Shown here one piece after another: positions 7,771-16,425 of a stretch of 64,000 bases of DNA (within the stretch, counting starts at the first letter, position 1; each line of letters opens with the position of its first letter). Origin of the DNA: DALYJJ01 sp033763935 (lineage in GTDB: Bacteria; Acidobacteriota; Terriglobia; Bryobacterales; Bryobacteraceae); contig JANRJO010000007.1 in the NCBI GenBank assembly GCA_033763935.1, positions 1 to 64,000 of the forward strand, written 5' to 3'. The notes below the pieces were generated by a model. That model ran no database searches. It saw only the letters and a list, made by a program, of their open reading frames with translations, and was not told the origin of the DNA. The translations under genes and the position numbers were made by a program.

Positions 7771-9243
7771 TCAGTGGTTGAGGACCCAGGTGTCTTTGCT
7801 GCCGCCGCCCTGCGAGGAGTTTACGACGAGGGAGCCGCGCTTGAGGGCGACGCGGGTGAGTCCGCCGGGGACGATGGTGACCTTATCACCGTAGAGGATG
7901 TAGGGGCGGAGATCGACGTGGCGCGATTCTACGCCGCCCTCGACGAAGCAGGGAGCGCGGGAGAGCAGCAGGGTGGGCTGGGCGATGTAGTTGCGGGGGT
8001 CGGCGAGAATGCGGTCGCGGAACTCGGCGCGCTGTTCGGCGGTGCTGTGGGGGCCGATGAGCATGCCGTAGCCGCCGGACTCACCGACGGCCTTGACGAC
8101 GAGCTGGTCGAGGCGATCGAGGACGTGGCTGCGGTGGGAGGGTTCGGTGAGGAGGAAGGTCTCGACGTTATTGAGGATGGGGTCCTGGTCGAGGTAATAG
8201 CGGATGATGCGCGGGACGTAGGCGTACATGGCCTTGTCGTCGGCGACGCCGGTTCCGATGGCGTTGCAGAGGTTGACGTTGCCGGCGCGATAGGCGTTGA
8301 AAAGGCCGGGGACGCCGAGGGCGGAGTCGGCGCGGAAGGCGAGGGGGTCGATGAAGTCGTCGTCGATGCGGCGGTAGATGACGTCGACGCGGCGGAGGCC
8401 GGCGGTGGTGCGCATGTAGAGGACGTTTTCGTGCACCACGAGGTCGCGGCCTTCGACGAGCTCGATACCCATCTGGCGGGCGAGGAAGGCGTGTTCGAAG
8501 TAGGCGGAGTTGTAGACGCCGGGCGTGAGCAGGACGACGGTGGCGTCGGAGCGCCCCTGCGGGGCGAGCGAGCGCAGCGTGGACGAGAGAGCCTGCCCGT
8601 AGTGGTCGATGGGGCGGACGCCGCCGCGGCTGAGAATGGCGGGGAAGACGCGCTTCATCACCTCGCGGGAGGTGAGCATATAGCTGACGCCGCTGGGAAC
8701 GCGGAGGTTGTCTTCGAGGATGGCGAAGGAGCCGTCGGGGAGCCGGACGAGGTCGGTTCCGGCGACGGTGACGTAGACGTCGCGGGGCACGGGGATGCCG
8801 CGCATTTCACGGCGGAAATGTTTGCAGCTATAAACGAGGTCGCGCGGGAGGGTGCCGTCGTTGAGGATGTGGGCGTTCGAGTAGAGGTCTTTGAGAAACA
8901 GGTTCAGCGCGGTGATGCGCTGGGCGAGGCCGCGCTCGATGGTCTCCCACTCCGAGCCGGTGATGATGCGGGGGATGAGGTCGTGGGGGAAGATGCGCTC
9001 AGTACCTTCTTCGCGTCCGTAGACGGTGAAGGTGATTCCCTGGTGGAGGAAGTAGAGGTCGGAGGCCTGTTTGCGGCGGCGGAGCTCTTCGCCGGGCAGG
9101 TCGAGCAGGACGTCGTAGAGGGGCTGATAGTGCGGGCGCGGCTGGGCGTCCGGCGCGAACATCTCGTCGTAAGCGTCATCCAGTTGGTAGCGGTGGAACG
9201 GCGCGGGCTGAACCCGCTCGCGCGCGGTTTCCGTGGTTGCCAT
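7771..9243 (-). CDS. Circularly permuted ATP-grasp (type 2) amide ligase-like protein
   Basis: A 490-residue member of the DUF404/DUF407 family. Recognisable parts are the N-terminal YDEMFAPDAQPRPHYQPLYD, GITFTVYGREEGTERIFPHDLIPRII, LRVPSGVSYMLTSRE, and the nucleotide-binding region VVKAVGESGGYGMLIGP near residue 385. The family is predicted to form amide bonds using ATP, perhaps making or tagging a short peptide. It is the first gene of the operon with alpha-E and transglutaminase-like partners, the full three-component arrangement known from many bacteria. The start ATG at 9243 is followed directly by family sequence. Confidence 0.92.
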   Translation of the reverse strand: MATTETARERVQPAPFHRYQLDDAYDEMFAPDAQPRPHYQPLYDVLLDLPGEELRRRKQASDLYFLHQGITFTVYGREEGTERIFPHDLIPRIITGSEWETIERGLAQRITALNLFLKDLYSNAHILNDGTLPRDLVYSCKHFRREMRGIPVPRDVYVTVAGTDLVRLPDGSFAILEDNLRVPSGVSYMLTSREVMKRVFPAILSRGGVRPIDHYGQALSSTLRSLAPQGRSDATVVLLTPGVYNSAYFEHAFLARQMGIELVEGRDLVVHENVLYMRTTAGLRRVDVIYRRIDDDFIDPLAFRADSALGVPGLFNAYRAGNVNLCNAIGTGVADDKAMYAYVPRIIRYYLDQDPILNNVETFLLTEPSHRSHVLDRLDQLVVKAVGESGGYGMLIGPHSTAEQRAEFRDRILADPRNYIAQPTLLLSRAPCFVEGGVESRHVDLRPYILYGDKVTIVPGGLTRVALKRGSLVVNSSQGGGSKDTWVLNH

Positions 9244-9345
9244 ACTGCCAGCCTTGTCTGTATGCGGGACTTCGACGGAGAAGTAACTTTAGGGTAACTT
9301 AGCACAGAACAAGCGAAGACGCGAGGAATGGAGGGCCGGGGCCGC

Positions 9346-9351
9346 TATAAT
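9346..9351 (+). promoter_or_regulatory. Consensus -10 hexamer close to the nlpC/P60 start
   Basis: TATAAT at 9346-9351 lies only 8 bases before the ATG at 9360. No good -35 box is present at 16-18 bases spacing. If used, transcription would begin at or just before the start codon. Confidence 0.35.
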
Positions 9352-9359
9352 CGAGGAAA

Positions 9360-10211
9360 ATGCTGGTTTTTGCGATGGCGGCGGCGCTGGTGAGCGGGGT
9401 GGTATCGAGGCCGGTGTCGAATTTGTACTCAGGGCCGAGCCGGGATGCGGACGTCGTGACGCAGGCGGTGTACTCGACGCCGGTGAAGATTGTCGAGGAG
9501 CGTGGGGGCTGGCTGCGAGTGCAAACACCGGACGAGTACACGGGGTGGATGGAAGAGGCCGGGCTGCGGCGGGTGCGGGAGGGCGAGGCGGCGTACGCGT
9601 CGCGGGGCCGGGTGGTGGAGGTTTCGAGTCTGTTTGCGCATCTCTACCGGGAGCCGAGCGTGACGCGTCACGAGCCGCTGCTGACGCTGCCGTTCGAGGC
9701 GCGCCTGGAGGTGGTGGCGGAGCCGGAGAACGAGAAGCGGCGATGGATCCAGGTGCGGCTGATCGACGACCGGCCGGCGTGGGTGCAGCGGGGGGATGTG
9801 GAGTTGGAGGCGCGGCGGCTGTCGATCGACGAGACGATGGCGCTGGCGCGGCGCTTTCTCGGGTTGCCGCACACGTGGGGCGGCACGTCGAGTTTCGGGT
9901 ATGACTGTTCGGGCTTCACGCAGATGCTGTGCCGGCGGCGGGGGATTGCGATTCCGCGGGACGCCAAGCCGCAGGCGCACTGGAGCAAGGCGCAAGCGGT
10001 GGAGCGCGGGGCGCTGCGCCCGGGCGACCTGATTTATTTCGGACCTTCGATGGACAAGATCAACCACACGGGCTACTACATGGGGAACGGGGAGTTCATC
10101 CACGCGACGACCAACGACAAGCCGATGGTGCAGATCAGCCGGCTGGACGACGATCCGTGGACGCGGCTGTTTGTGGCCGCGCGGCGGGTAAGCGTGGAGG
10201 CCGAACGGTGA
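9360..10211 (+). CDS. NlpC/P60 endopeptidase with SH3-like domains (YkfC-like)
   Basis: A 283-residue cell-wall peptidase. A short hydrophobic N-terminus (MLVFAMAAALVSG) may direct export. Two bacterial SH3-like regions follow (VSNLYSGPSRDADVVTQ near residue 18; SSLFAHLYREPSVTRHE near 90). The NlpC/P60 domain has catalytic Cys in FGYDCSGFTQ (near 185), His in INHTGYYMGNG (near 237) and a third polar residue in EFIHATT. The order SH3-SH3-NlpC matches YkfC-type enzymes, which cleave the gamma-D-Glu link in murein peptides and release L-Ala-D-Glu. GAGG precedes the ATG. The stop overlaps the epimerase start (GTGA), so coupling is likely. Confidence 0.9.
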   Translation: MLVFAMAAALVSGVVSRPVSNLYSGPSRDADVVTQAVYSTPVKIVEERGGWLRVQTPDEYTGWMEEAGLRRVREGEAAYASRGRVVEVSSLFAHLYREPSVTRHEPLLTLPFEARLEVVAEPENEKRRWIQVRLIDDRPAWVQRGDVELEARRLSIDETMALARRFLGLPHTWGGTSSFGYDCSGFTQMLCRRRGIAIPRDAKPQAHWSKAQAVERGALRPGDLIYFGPSMDKINHTGYYMGNGEFIHATTNDKPMVQISRLDDDPWTRLFVAARRVSVEAER

Positions 10212-11311
10212 CGCGGCGGGGGGCGTTGCAGAGTGCTTTGGGTGCGGCGGCGGGCGCGGCGGCGGCAGCCGGGGCGGCGGACGTAAATCGGGGCCGGATC
10301 GAGACCGAGGTGGTGCGGCTGAAGCTGCGGCACACGTGGACGACGGTGATGTCGTCGAGCGAGTATCGCGACAATCTTTATGTGCGGTACAGCGCCGGGG
10401 GGCTGACGGGGCGCGGCGAGGGAGCGCCGATTGTTCGCTACAAGGAATCGGCACTCAGCGGGCAGAAGGCGCTGGAGGGGATCCGGGCGTGGCTGGAGGC
10501 GGCCGAACCATGGCAGTTTTCGAAGGTCCTCGATCGGGTGTTTCGGGAAGTTCCGGGGGAGTTCGCGGCGAAGGCGGCGCTCGATATCGCACTGCACGAC
10601 TGGGTAGGACAGCGGCTGGGGATACCGGTCTACCGGCACTTCGGCCTGGATCCGAAGGACGCGCCGGTGACCACGTTCTCCATCGGCATCGATAAGCCGG
10701 AGGTCGTGAAGCAGAAGGTGAAGGAGGCCGAGGCGTTTCCGGTTCTCAAGATCAAAGTCGGGCTGCAGACGGACGAGGAGATGATCGATGCGGTGCGCAG
10801 CGTGACGAAGAAGCCGCTGCGGGTGGATGCGAACGAAGGCTGGAAGACGAAAGAAGAGGCGGTGGCGAAGATCAACTGGCTGGAGAAGCAGGGGGTGGAG
10901 TTGATTGAGCAGCCGCTGCCGTCGCATATGATCGAGGAAGCGCGGTGGGTGCGCGGCAAGGTGCACATTCCGGTGATCGCCGATGAAGCGTGTCTGCATC
11001 CGCCGGACATTCCGAAGCTGGCGGATGCGTTCGATGGAGTGAACATCAAGATCGACAAGTGCGGGGGGCTGCTCGAGGGTTTTCGGATGATCTCGATCGC
11101 GCGCTCGCTGGGGCTCAAGACGATGCTGGGATGCATGATTTCGAGTTCGGTGGCGATCACGGCGGTGGCCCATCTGTCGCCGCTGGTGGATTATGCAGAC
11201 CTCGACGGGCACCTGCTGATTGCGAACGATCCGTTCAGCGGGGTGCGCGTGGAGGGGGGAAAGCTGGTGCTGCCAACGGCGGCGGGACTGGGGCTGGCGC
11301 GCAGGCCATGA
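10208..11311 (+). CDS. Dipeptide epimerase (enolase superfamily, L-Ala-D/L-Glu type), Tat-exported
   Basis: A 367-residue protein starting at GTG 10208, overlapping the previous stop by GTGA. The N-terminus TRRGALQSALGAAAGAAAA is a twin-arginine signal. The enolase-superfamily barrel shows the base pair KIKVG (near 180), metal ligands in RVDANEGW, IEQPLP and IADEA, and the opposing Lys in IKIDKCGG. This is the muconate-lactonizing subgroup to which L-Ala-D/L-Glu epimerases (YcjG/YkfB) belong. In context it would convert the L-Ala-D-Glu freed by the upstream endopeptidase to L-Ala-L-Glu. Substrate specificity is inferred from neighbours; other dipeptides are possible. Confidence 0.88.
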   Translation: MTRRGALQSALGAAAGAAAAAGAADVNRGRIETEVVRLKLRHTWTTVMSSSEYRDNLYVRYSAGGLTGRGEGAPIVRYKESALSGQKALEGIRAWLEAAEPWQFSKVLDRVFREVPGEFAAKAALDIALHDWVGQRLGIPVYRHFGLDPKDAPVTTFSIGIDKPEVVKQKVKEAEAFPVLKIKVGLQTDEEMIDAVRSVTKKPLRVDANEGWKTKEEAVAKINWLEKQGVELIEQPLPSHMIEEARWVRGKVHIPVIADEACLHPPDIPKLADAFDGVNIKIDKCGGLLEGFRMISIARSLGLKTMLGCMISSSVAITAVAHLSPLVDYADLDGHLLIANDPFSGVRVEGGKLVLPTAAGLGLARRP

Positions 11312-11892
11312 GGGGCTGGCTCATATTGCTGGCGGCGTCCGCGGGATTCGCGCAGGAACTGGTGGAGGTGAGGTCGATCCCGCTGGACATTCGTTATGCC
11401 ACGGCGAACAACTTCACGGGCAAGCGAGTGTATGATGAAGCGCGTTGCTTCCTGCGCCCCGAAGTGGCCGCCAAGTTGGCCCTGGTGCAGGAAGACCTGC
11501 AGCGGGAGGGGCTGAGTTTGAAGCTGTACGACTGCTACCGGCCGCTGTCGATCCAGCGGAAGTTCTGGGAGCTGATGCCTGATGAGCGGTACGTTGCGAA
11601 TCCGGCGAAGGGGTCGCGCCACAATCGCGGAGCGGCGCTCGACCTGACGCTGACGGATGCCGAGGGGCGGGAACTGGCCATGCCGAGCGGGTACGACGAT
11701 TTCAGCGAGAAGGCGCACCGCGACTACCGGGACGCGCCGGCGGAGGCGCTGCGGAATCGGGAACGGCTGGAACGCGCGATGACGCGGCACGGATTTGTGG
11801 GGCTGCCGACCGAGTGGTGGCATTTTGACTTTGCCGGGTGGGAGAAGTACCCGCTGCTTGATGTGAGCTTCGGCGCGCTCAAACGGCAATGA
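11308..11892 (+). CDS. D-alanyl-D-alanine dipeptidase (VanX/DdpX family)
   Basis: A 194-residue zinc peptidase with a signal peptide (MRGWLILLAASAGFAQ). The zinc-binding motif SRHNRGAALDLTL (SxHxxGxAxD) is near residue 108 and the catalytic/ligand motif TEWWHFDF (ExxWH) is near 173, both as in VanX. Its substrate is expected to be D-Ala-D-Ala from murein turnover; in this operon a nutrient or recycling role is more likely than vancomycin resistance, because no vanHAS-like genes are near. ATG overlaps the epimerase stop (ATGA), and its own stop overlaps the next gene (ATGA). Confidence 0.93.
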   Translation: MRGWLILLAASAGFAQELVEVRSIPLDIRYATANNFTGKRVYDEARCFLRPEVAAKLALVQEDLQREGLSLKLYDCYRPLSIQRKFWELMPDERYVANPAKGSRHNRGAALDLTLTDAEGRELAMPSGYDDFSEKAHRDYRDAPAEALRNRERLERAMTRHGFVGLPTEWWHFDFAGWEKYPLLDVSFGALKRQ

Positions 11893-13202
11893 CGCGCCGG
11901 GAGTTTGCGGCCACGTTAGCAGCAGCGACCGGGACCGAAGCGAACACGCATTCTTTTCCCCTGCGAGTTGCGAAGAACCGGCGGCACCTGGTGGACCAGT
12001 CGGGGGCGCCGTTCCTTTATCACGCGGATGCGCCGTGGCACCTGCTCTACCGGCCGGCGCTGGAGGAGATCCGCGAGTATCTGGAGAACCGCCGGCGCAA
12101 GCACTTCAACACGCTGCAGGTGCAATTGCTGGTGGACGGCGATCCGTACCCGTCGAAGGAAGGGGGTGAGCCGTTTGCGACACGGCGAGACCTTTCGACA
12201 CCGAACCCGCCGTTTTTCGATCATGTGGACCGGGTGTTGAAGCTGTGCGGCAGCTACGGCATGCAGGTGGCGCTGGCTCCGGCCTGGCTGGGCTGCTGCC
12301 GCGGCGGGTGGCGGGATGTGCTGCTGGAGAATGGCCCGGTGAAGGTGCGGGTCTTCGGGCAGTGGCTGGGCCGCCGGTACCGGCGGGTGCCGCACCTGAT
12401 GTGGCTGCTGGGAGGCGACCGGGACCCGGGAAAATACTTGGAGGTGGTGCGGGCGCTGGCGCTGGGGATCCGCGAGGGGGGGGCGGGGCACCTGATGATG
12501 GCGCACGCGGGGTCGCCCGTGTCGGCGGCAGAGGTGTATGGCGGCGAGCGCTGGCTGGACGTGAATACGACGTACACGTACGAGCCGGACACGCGGGGGG
12601 TGGGGCGGCCGCAGTATCACGTGTATCGGGCGGCGTTGGTGGATTACCTGCGGCGTCCGGTGCGGCCGTTCATTCTGCTGGAGAGCGCGTACGAGAACGA
12701 GCGCAACGCTACGCCGCAACGGCTGCGGCAGCAGGCGTACTGGGCGCTGTTGAGCGGCGCGTGCGGGCATGCGATGGGGAACGCTCCGATGTACCAATTC
12801 GAACGCGGCTGGCGGCAGGCGCTGGACAGCCGGCTCTCCTGGGACATGAGTCATCTCTATGGCCTGTTCAGTTCGAGGCCGTGGCATCGACTGGTGCCGG
12901 ATCCCGAGCACTTCTGGATCACGGGCGGGACAGGAACGTACAGCGACACCACCGAGCCGGAGCGCGGCAACGACTATGCGACCGTGGCAGCGTCTCAAGA
13001 CGGCCGGCTGTTGATGGCCTACCTGCCCACGCCGCGGCCGGTGACGCTCAACCTGAAGCGTCTGGATCCGAGGGCGGAAGCGAGGTGGTTTGACCCCTCG
13101 AGCGGCGCATATCTGCAGGAGGACGTGCAGGCGGTGCTGCGGCCCCCGGGGCGGAACGCCGCCGGGGACCGCGACTGGGTGCTGGTGGTGGAGAGAAGCT
13201 AA
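11889..13202 (+). CDS. DUF4038-type glycoside hydrolase-like protein with C-terminal collagen-binding-like domain
   Basis: A 437-residue protein. After a short Arg-rich start (MTRREFAATLAAATG, possibly a Tat-like or weak signal) the sequence LVDQSGAPFLYHADAPWHLL opens a TIM-barrel of the DUF4038 (apiosidase-like) family. HLMWLLGGDRDP and RPFILLESAYENE hold likely acidic catalytic residues. The C-terminal stretch from WHRLVPDPEHFWITGG to the end matches the putative collagen-binding domain commonly found after DUF4038. It is the last of four overlapping genes; its link to peptide recycling is unclear, and it may trim glycans attached to wall fragments. Confidence 0.82.
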   Translation: MTRREFAATLAAATGTEANTHSFPLRVAKNRRHLVDQSGAPFLYHADAPWHLLYRPALEEIREYLENRRRKHFNTLQVQLLVDGDPYPSKEGGEPFATRRDLSTPNPPFFDHVDRVLKLCGSYGMQVALAPAWLGCCRGGWRDVLLENGPVKVRVFGQWLGRRYRRVPHLMWLLGGDRDPGKYLEVVRALALGIREGGAGHLMMAHAGSPVSAAEVYGGERWLDVNTTYTYEPDTRGVGRPQYHVYRAALVDYLRRPVRPFILLESAYENERNATPQRLRQQAYWALLSGACGHAMGNAPMYQFERGWRQALDSRLSWDMSHLYGLFSSRPWHRLVPDPEHFWITGGTGTYSDTTEPERGNDYATVAASQDGRLLMAYLPTPRPVTLNLKRLDPRAEARWFDPSSGAYLQEDVQAVLRPPGRNAAGDRDWVLVVERS

Positions 13203-13206
13203 CCGG

Positions 13207-15192
13207 TTACCAGAGTTTGCAGCGTTGGGCCTCGGGACGGACCATGGGCTGGCCGGCCTGGCAACCGAACGCCTGGTGAAACTCCGGCATGTTCTTGAGC
13301 GTTTCGTTGACGCGCGATTTGATGACGGGGTGCGGGTCTACCTGCAACTGGAGGCGCTCGGCTTCGGGGCGGGAATGGCCGGCCCAGATACGGGCGAAGC
13401 CGATGAAGAAGCGCTGGTCGCCGGTGAGGCCGTCGATCACGGGAGCTTCCTTGCCGTTGAGGGATCGCTTGTACGCCTTGTAGGCGAGCGTCAGACCGCC
13501 GAGGTCGCCGAGGGCTTCGCCGGTCACCAGTTTGCCGATGTGGCGGGCGTTGGGCTGGACGTCGAAGCTGTTGAACTGCTCGACGATGCAGGCGGCGCGG
13601 GCTTCGAACTTCTTGCGGTCCTCGTCGGTCCACCAGTTGCGCAGATTGCCTTCGGCGTCGAACTTCGAGCCTTGATCGTCGAAGCCGTGGCCGATCTCGT
13701 GGCCGATGACGGCGCCGATGCCGCCGTAGTTGAAGGCGTCGTCGGCAGAGGCGTCGAAGAAGGGGGGCTGCAGGATGCCGGCGGGGAAGACGATCTCGTT
13801 CCACACGCTGTTGTAGTAGGCGTTGACGGTGGGCGGCGTCATCATCCACTCGGTCTTGTCGACGGGCTTACCGATCTTGTCCACCTGCCGCGCGAGGTTG
13901 AATTTCCGCAGGGCCCGCAGGTTGTCGATGTAGGTATTGCGGCCGATGTTCACGGAGGCGTAGTCACGCCATTTCTCCGGGTAGCCGACCTTCGGCTGGA
14001 TCTTGTCGAGCTTGGCGACGGCCTGCTTGCGGGTTTCGTCGGAGAGCCAGTCGGCGTTCGAGAGCTCGTCGCGGAGGGTGAGCCGCAGGTTCCTCACCAG
14101 CTCATCCATGCGTTTGCGCGCCACGGGCGGGAAGTAGCGGGCAACGAAGCTCTGCCCGAGGGCCTCGCCCATGAGTCCGTCGGCGGCCTGGGTGCAGCGC
14201 TGCCAGCGCGGGAGCTGTTCCTTGAGTCCTTGGAGGACCTTGCCGTCGAACTCGAAGGCTTCCTTTTCGAAGGCTTCGGGAAGCGAGGGCGCGGCGGCTT
14301 TGATGAGCCTCCAGCGCAGGTAGGACTTCCAGACGGGAAGGGCAGTGCCGGCGAGCTCCTTTTCGAAGGCCTCCCAAAACTTCGGCTCACCGACGTTGAC
14401 GGGGACGGTCTTCGGTACGCGGGCGGAATCGAACAGGTAGGCGAGGTCGAAGGAAGGCGCGAGCTTCGCGGCCGAAGCGAAGTCCATCTTGTTGTAGCGT
14501 TTGTAGGGGTCGCGCCGTTCGACGTTGGTCAGGCGGGGGGCGGCAAGGCGGGTCTCGAAGGCGAGAATCGTCTTCGCCGTTTCCTGGGCTTGTGCTTCGC
14601 TGTCGCCGAGCAGGACGTGCATGCGGACGATGTGCTTCTGATACTCGTCGCGGATCTTCTTGGAGCGATCGTCTTCGCGGAAGTAGAAGTCGCGGTCGGG
14701 CAGGGTGAGGCCGCCGCCGTCGAGACCGGCGATGATCTGGCTGGCGTTCTTGAGGTCGGGAGTCGCGCCGACGCCGACGGGGGCCTGCACGCCGAGGATG
14801 AACATGTCGGTGAGGAGCTTACCGAGCGCGGCTTTGTCGGCGACCGCGGCGATGCGTTCGAAGTAGGGCTTGACCGGGGCGAGGCCGAGCTTCTCGATGG
14901 CGGCGGTGTCCATGCAACTGGCATAGAGGTTGCCCACCTTCTCCTGGTCGGACCCCTTGCGGCCCGGCCGGGCCGAGACGTCGTCGAGGATCGTTTTCAG
15001 GCGTTCCCGGTTATCCTCGGCGAGTTTGTTGAAGCGGCTCCAGCGGCCGAAGGCGCCGGGGATGGGGTTTGCTTCGATCCACTTCTGGTTGGCGTACTTG
15101 AAGAAGTCCTCGCAGGGTTTACAGGTGGAGTCGAGGTCAGAATCGGCCGCGAATAGAGCGGCGCAGAGAAAAACAAAAGCAATGAGTTTCAT
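13207..15192 (-). CDS. M13 family zinc metallopeptidase (neprilysin/PepO-like), secreted
   Basis: A 661-residue peptidase with an N-terminal signal peptide (MKLIAFVFLCAALFAADS) and the early Cys pair TCKPCEDFFKYANQKW typical of M13. The substrate-binding NAYYNSVWNEIVFPAGILQ precedes the zinc site VIGHEIGHGFDDQGS (HExxH), with the third ligand in GEALGDLGGL. The protein ends in RCKLW, the family's conserved C-terminal CxxW-like motif. Length equals the family norm. Its ATG overlaps the stop of the upstream AAA ATPase gene (ATGA), so the two are probably co-transcribed although no functional link is known. Confidence 0.93.
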   Translation of the reverse strand: MKLIAFVFLCAALFAADSDLDSTCKPCEDFFKYANQKWIEANPIPGAFGRWSRFNKLAEDNRERLKTILDDVSARPGRKGSDQEKVGNLYASCMDTAAIEKLGLAPVKPYFERIAAVADKAALGKLLTDMFILGVQAPVGVGATPDLKNASQIIAGLDGGGLTLPDRDFYFREDDRSKKIRDEYQKHIVRMHVLLGDSEAQAQETAKTILAFETRLAAPRLTNVERRDPYKRYNKMDFASAAKLAPSFDLAYLFDSARVPKTVPVNVGEPKFWEAFEKELAGTALPVWKSYLRWRLIKAAAPSLPEAFEKEAFEFDGKVLQGLKEQLPRWQRCTQAADGLMGEALGQSFVARYFPPVARKRMDELVRNLRLTLRDELSNADWLSDETRKQAVAKLDKIQPKVGYPEKWRDYASVNIGRNTYIDNLRALRKFNLARQVDKIGKPVDKTEWMMTPPTVNAYYNSVWNEIVFPAGILQPPFFDASADDAFNYGGIGAVIGHEIGHGFDDQGSKFDAEGNLRNWWTDEDRKKFEARAACIVEQFNSFDVQPNARHIGKLVTGEALGDLGGLTLAYKAYKRSLNGKEAPVIDGLTGDQRFFIGFARIWAGHSRPEAERLQLQVDPHPVIKSRVNETLKNMPEFHQAFGCQAGQPMVRPEAQRCKLW

Positions 15193-16412
15193 GTGGAATA
15201 GCCTTTATACTGAGCCGCCGCATGAGCTGGTCCTCGAAATCGTGAGAACAAGTAAACCCATGTCATCGCGGTGGTGAAGTAGTAGCGGCCCTTTTCTTCG
15301 CCGGCACGGAGAACGTTCAACTTCTTCATCCGCTGAAGGAAGCTTGGGAGCTTCTTGGATTCCGACTCCGTTAGCAAGGGCCTGAGGTCAGCATCGAGAA
15401 ACCCGTCAAGACCGTTATCGACATCCACCAGCTTGTTGAGAATTGCCTTATACTCCGGGCTACGCAATGCCTTAATGACTTGCTGGTCGACGTAGCGCTT
15501 TCCCACTTCTTCGGCGGCCCGGAGGATTGCCTGATTGACGTCGGCGAGGTCGATAATGCCGTCTTGGTCGCATTCGTAGGCCGCCTCTCCGAGCAACTGC
15601 ATCATCCTCGGGAAACCTTGGCCCGCTACCGAGAGTTCCCATAGAGCATTGTGGTCCGCGCTGATGTTGACGGAGTTGAAGGCCTTCATGAAGAAGGCGT
15701 GGCTGTCTTCGAGGGTCAACGGCCGCAACCCAATGATTCGGAACAAGCGGTCCATCGGCTGGTGCTGACGAATCATCTCCATGCGCCGCCCGGCGGTACC
15801 GCACAGGATGAGCAGCAAGGGCATAGGCCGATCGGACAATACATTGATCTCGACGAAGCTCTTGAGGAACTGCGAAAATCTCGGCTCATTCGCAATGCCG
15901 TTAATCTCGTCCATCACCAAGCTGATGCCCCTCGAGCCGGCCGTGCGATTCCACTCGTTCAGGAAACCGAGCAGGCCGAACGGACTAGCGAGCTCCGGTG
16001 CACTTTTCTTGAGGGCTTCCAGGCTGATCTCCAAGCCAGGCATCTTTAACTTGGCACCATATCTGCCGAGAAACTCTCCGAGCTTTTCCAGAGTGCCTGA
16101 GGTTTCGGCGCCTCCTGCGACGACGGCCGCCCGCAGGACCGCCTCCGCGACTTCGTCAAGGGTTTTGACGCCGCCTAGAGATGCGTAGATGGGATACAGT
16201 TCGTAGAGCTGCTTGATCTGGAGTTGCGCGACCTTGGCGGTGGAGGTCTTGCCGATCCCGTACTCGCCCTCGATGAAGAACTGGTCCGCCCGTCCCGCTA
16301 CGACCGTCTTCGCTCGCTGGGCGAGTTCCTGCAGCACCTCGTTCCGGCCGACAAAGTACTCCCGCGGCACGGGATGAGACGGATAGAACGGACTACTCCC
16401 CTTTTCTCGCAC
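15189..16412 (-). CDS. AAA+ ATPase of the ORC/Cdc6-like or 'archaeal ATPase' type
   Basis: A 407-residue P-loop ATPase starting with GTG. YFVGRNEVLQEL at residue 19 and the Walker A GEYGIGKTS near 49 are followed by Walker B ISLVMDEIN near 170 and sensor 1 LLILCGTAGR near 200. A helical lid and a C-terminal winged-helix-like region (LPSFLQRMKKLNVLRAGEEKGRYYFTT) follow. This layout (FVGR box, AAA, wHTH) fits ORC1/Cdc6-like or STAND-like ATPases that act as regulators or loaders. Base composition is visibly less GC-rich than the flanking genes, hinting at separate acquisition. No signal peptide is present, so partnership with the secreted M13 peptidase is doubtful despite the ATGA overlap. Confidence 0.75.
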   Translation of the reverse strand: MREKGSSPFYPSHPVPREYFVGRNEVLQELAQRAKTVVAGRADQFFIEGEYGIGKTSTAKVAQLQIKQLYELYPIYASLGGVKTLDEVAEAVLRAAVVAGGAETSGTLEKLGEFLGRYGAKLKMPGLEISLEALKKSAPELASPFGLLGFLNEWNRTAGSRGISLVMDEINGIANEPRFSQFLKSFVEINVLSDRPMPLLLILCGTAGRRMEMIRQHQPMDRLFRIIGLRPLTLEDSHAFFMKAFNSVNISADHNALWELSVAGQGFPRMMQLLGEAAYECDQDGIIDLADVNQAILRAAEEVGKRYVDQQVIKALRSPEYKAILNKLVDVDNGLDGFLDADLRPLLTESESKKLPSFLQRMKKLNVLRAGEEKGRYYFTTAMTWVYLFSRFRGPAHAAAQYKGYST

Positions 16413-16425
16413 GAGTGCGATTTTA

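Noticed and set aside
5847..9297. Two long plus-strand frames (644 and 510 residues)
   Set aside because: Antisense of the ATP-grasp, alpha-E and transglutaminase genes, which are well supported; composition is typical of shadow frames.
11308..11892. Vancomycin resistance determinant
   Set aside because: The VanX-like enzyme is in a murein-peptide operon with no vanH, vanA or two-component partner, so recycling is the simpler reading.
13090..15156. 688-residue plus-strand open frame
   Set aside because: It lies opposite the M13 peptidase, which has all its motifs. It is Gly/Val/Glu-rich without domains, a high-GC antisense artefact.
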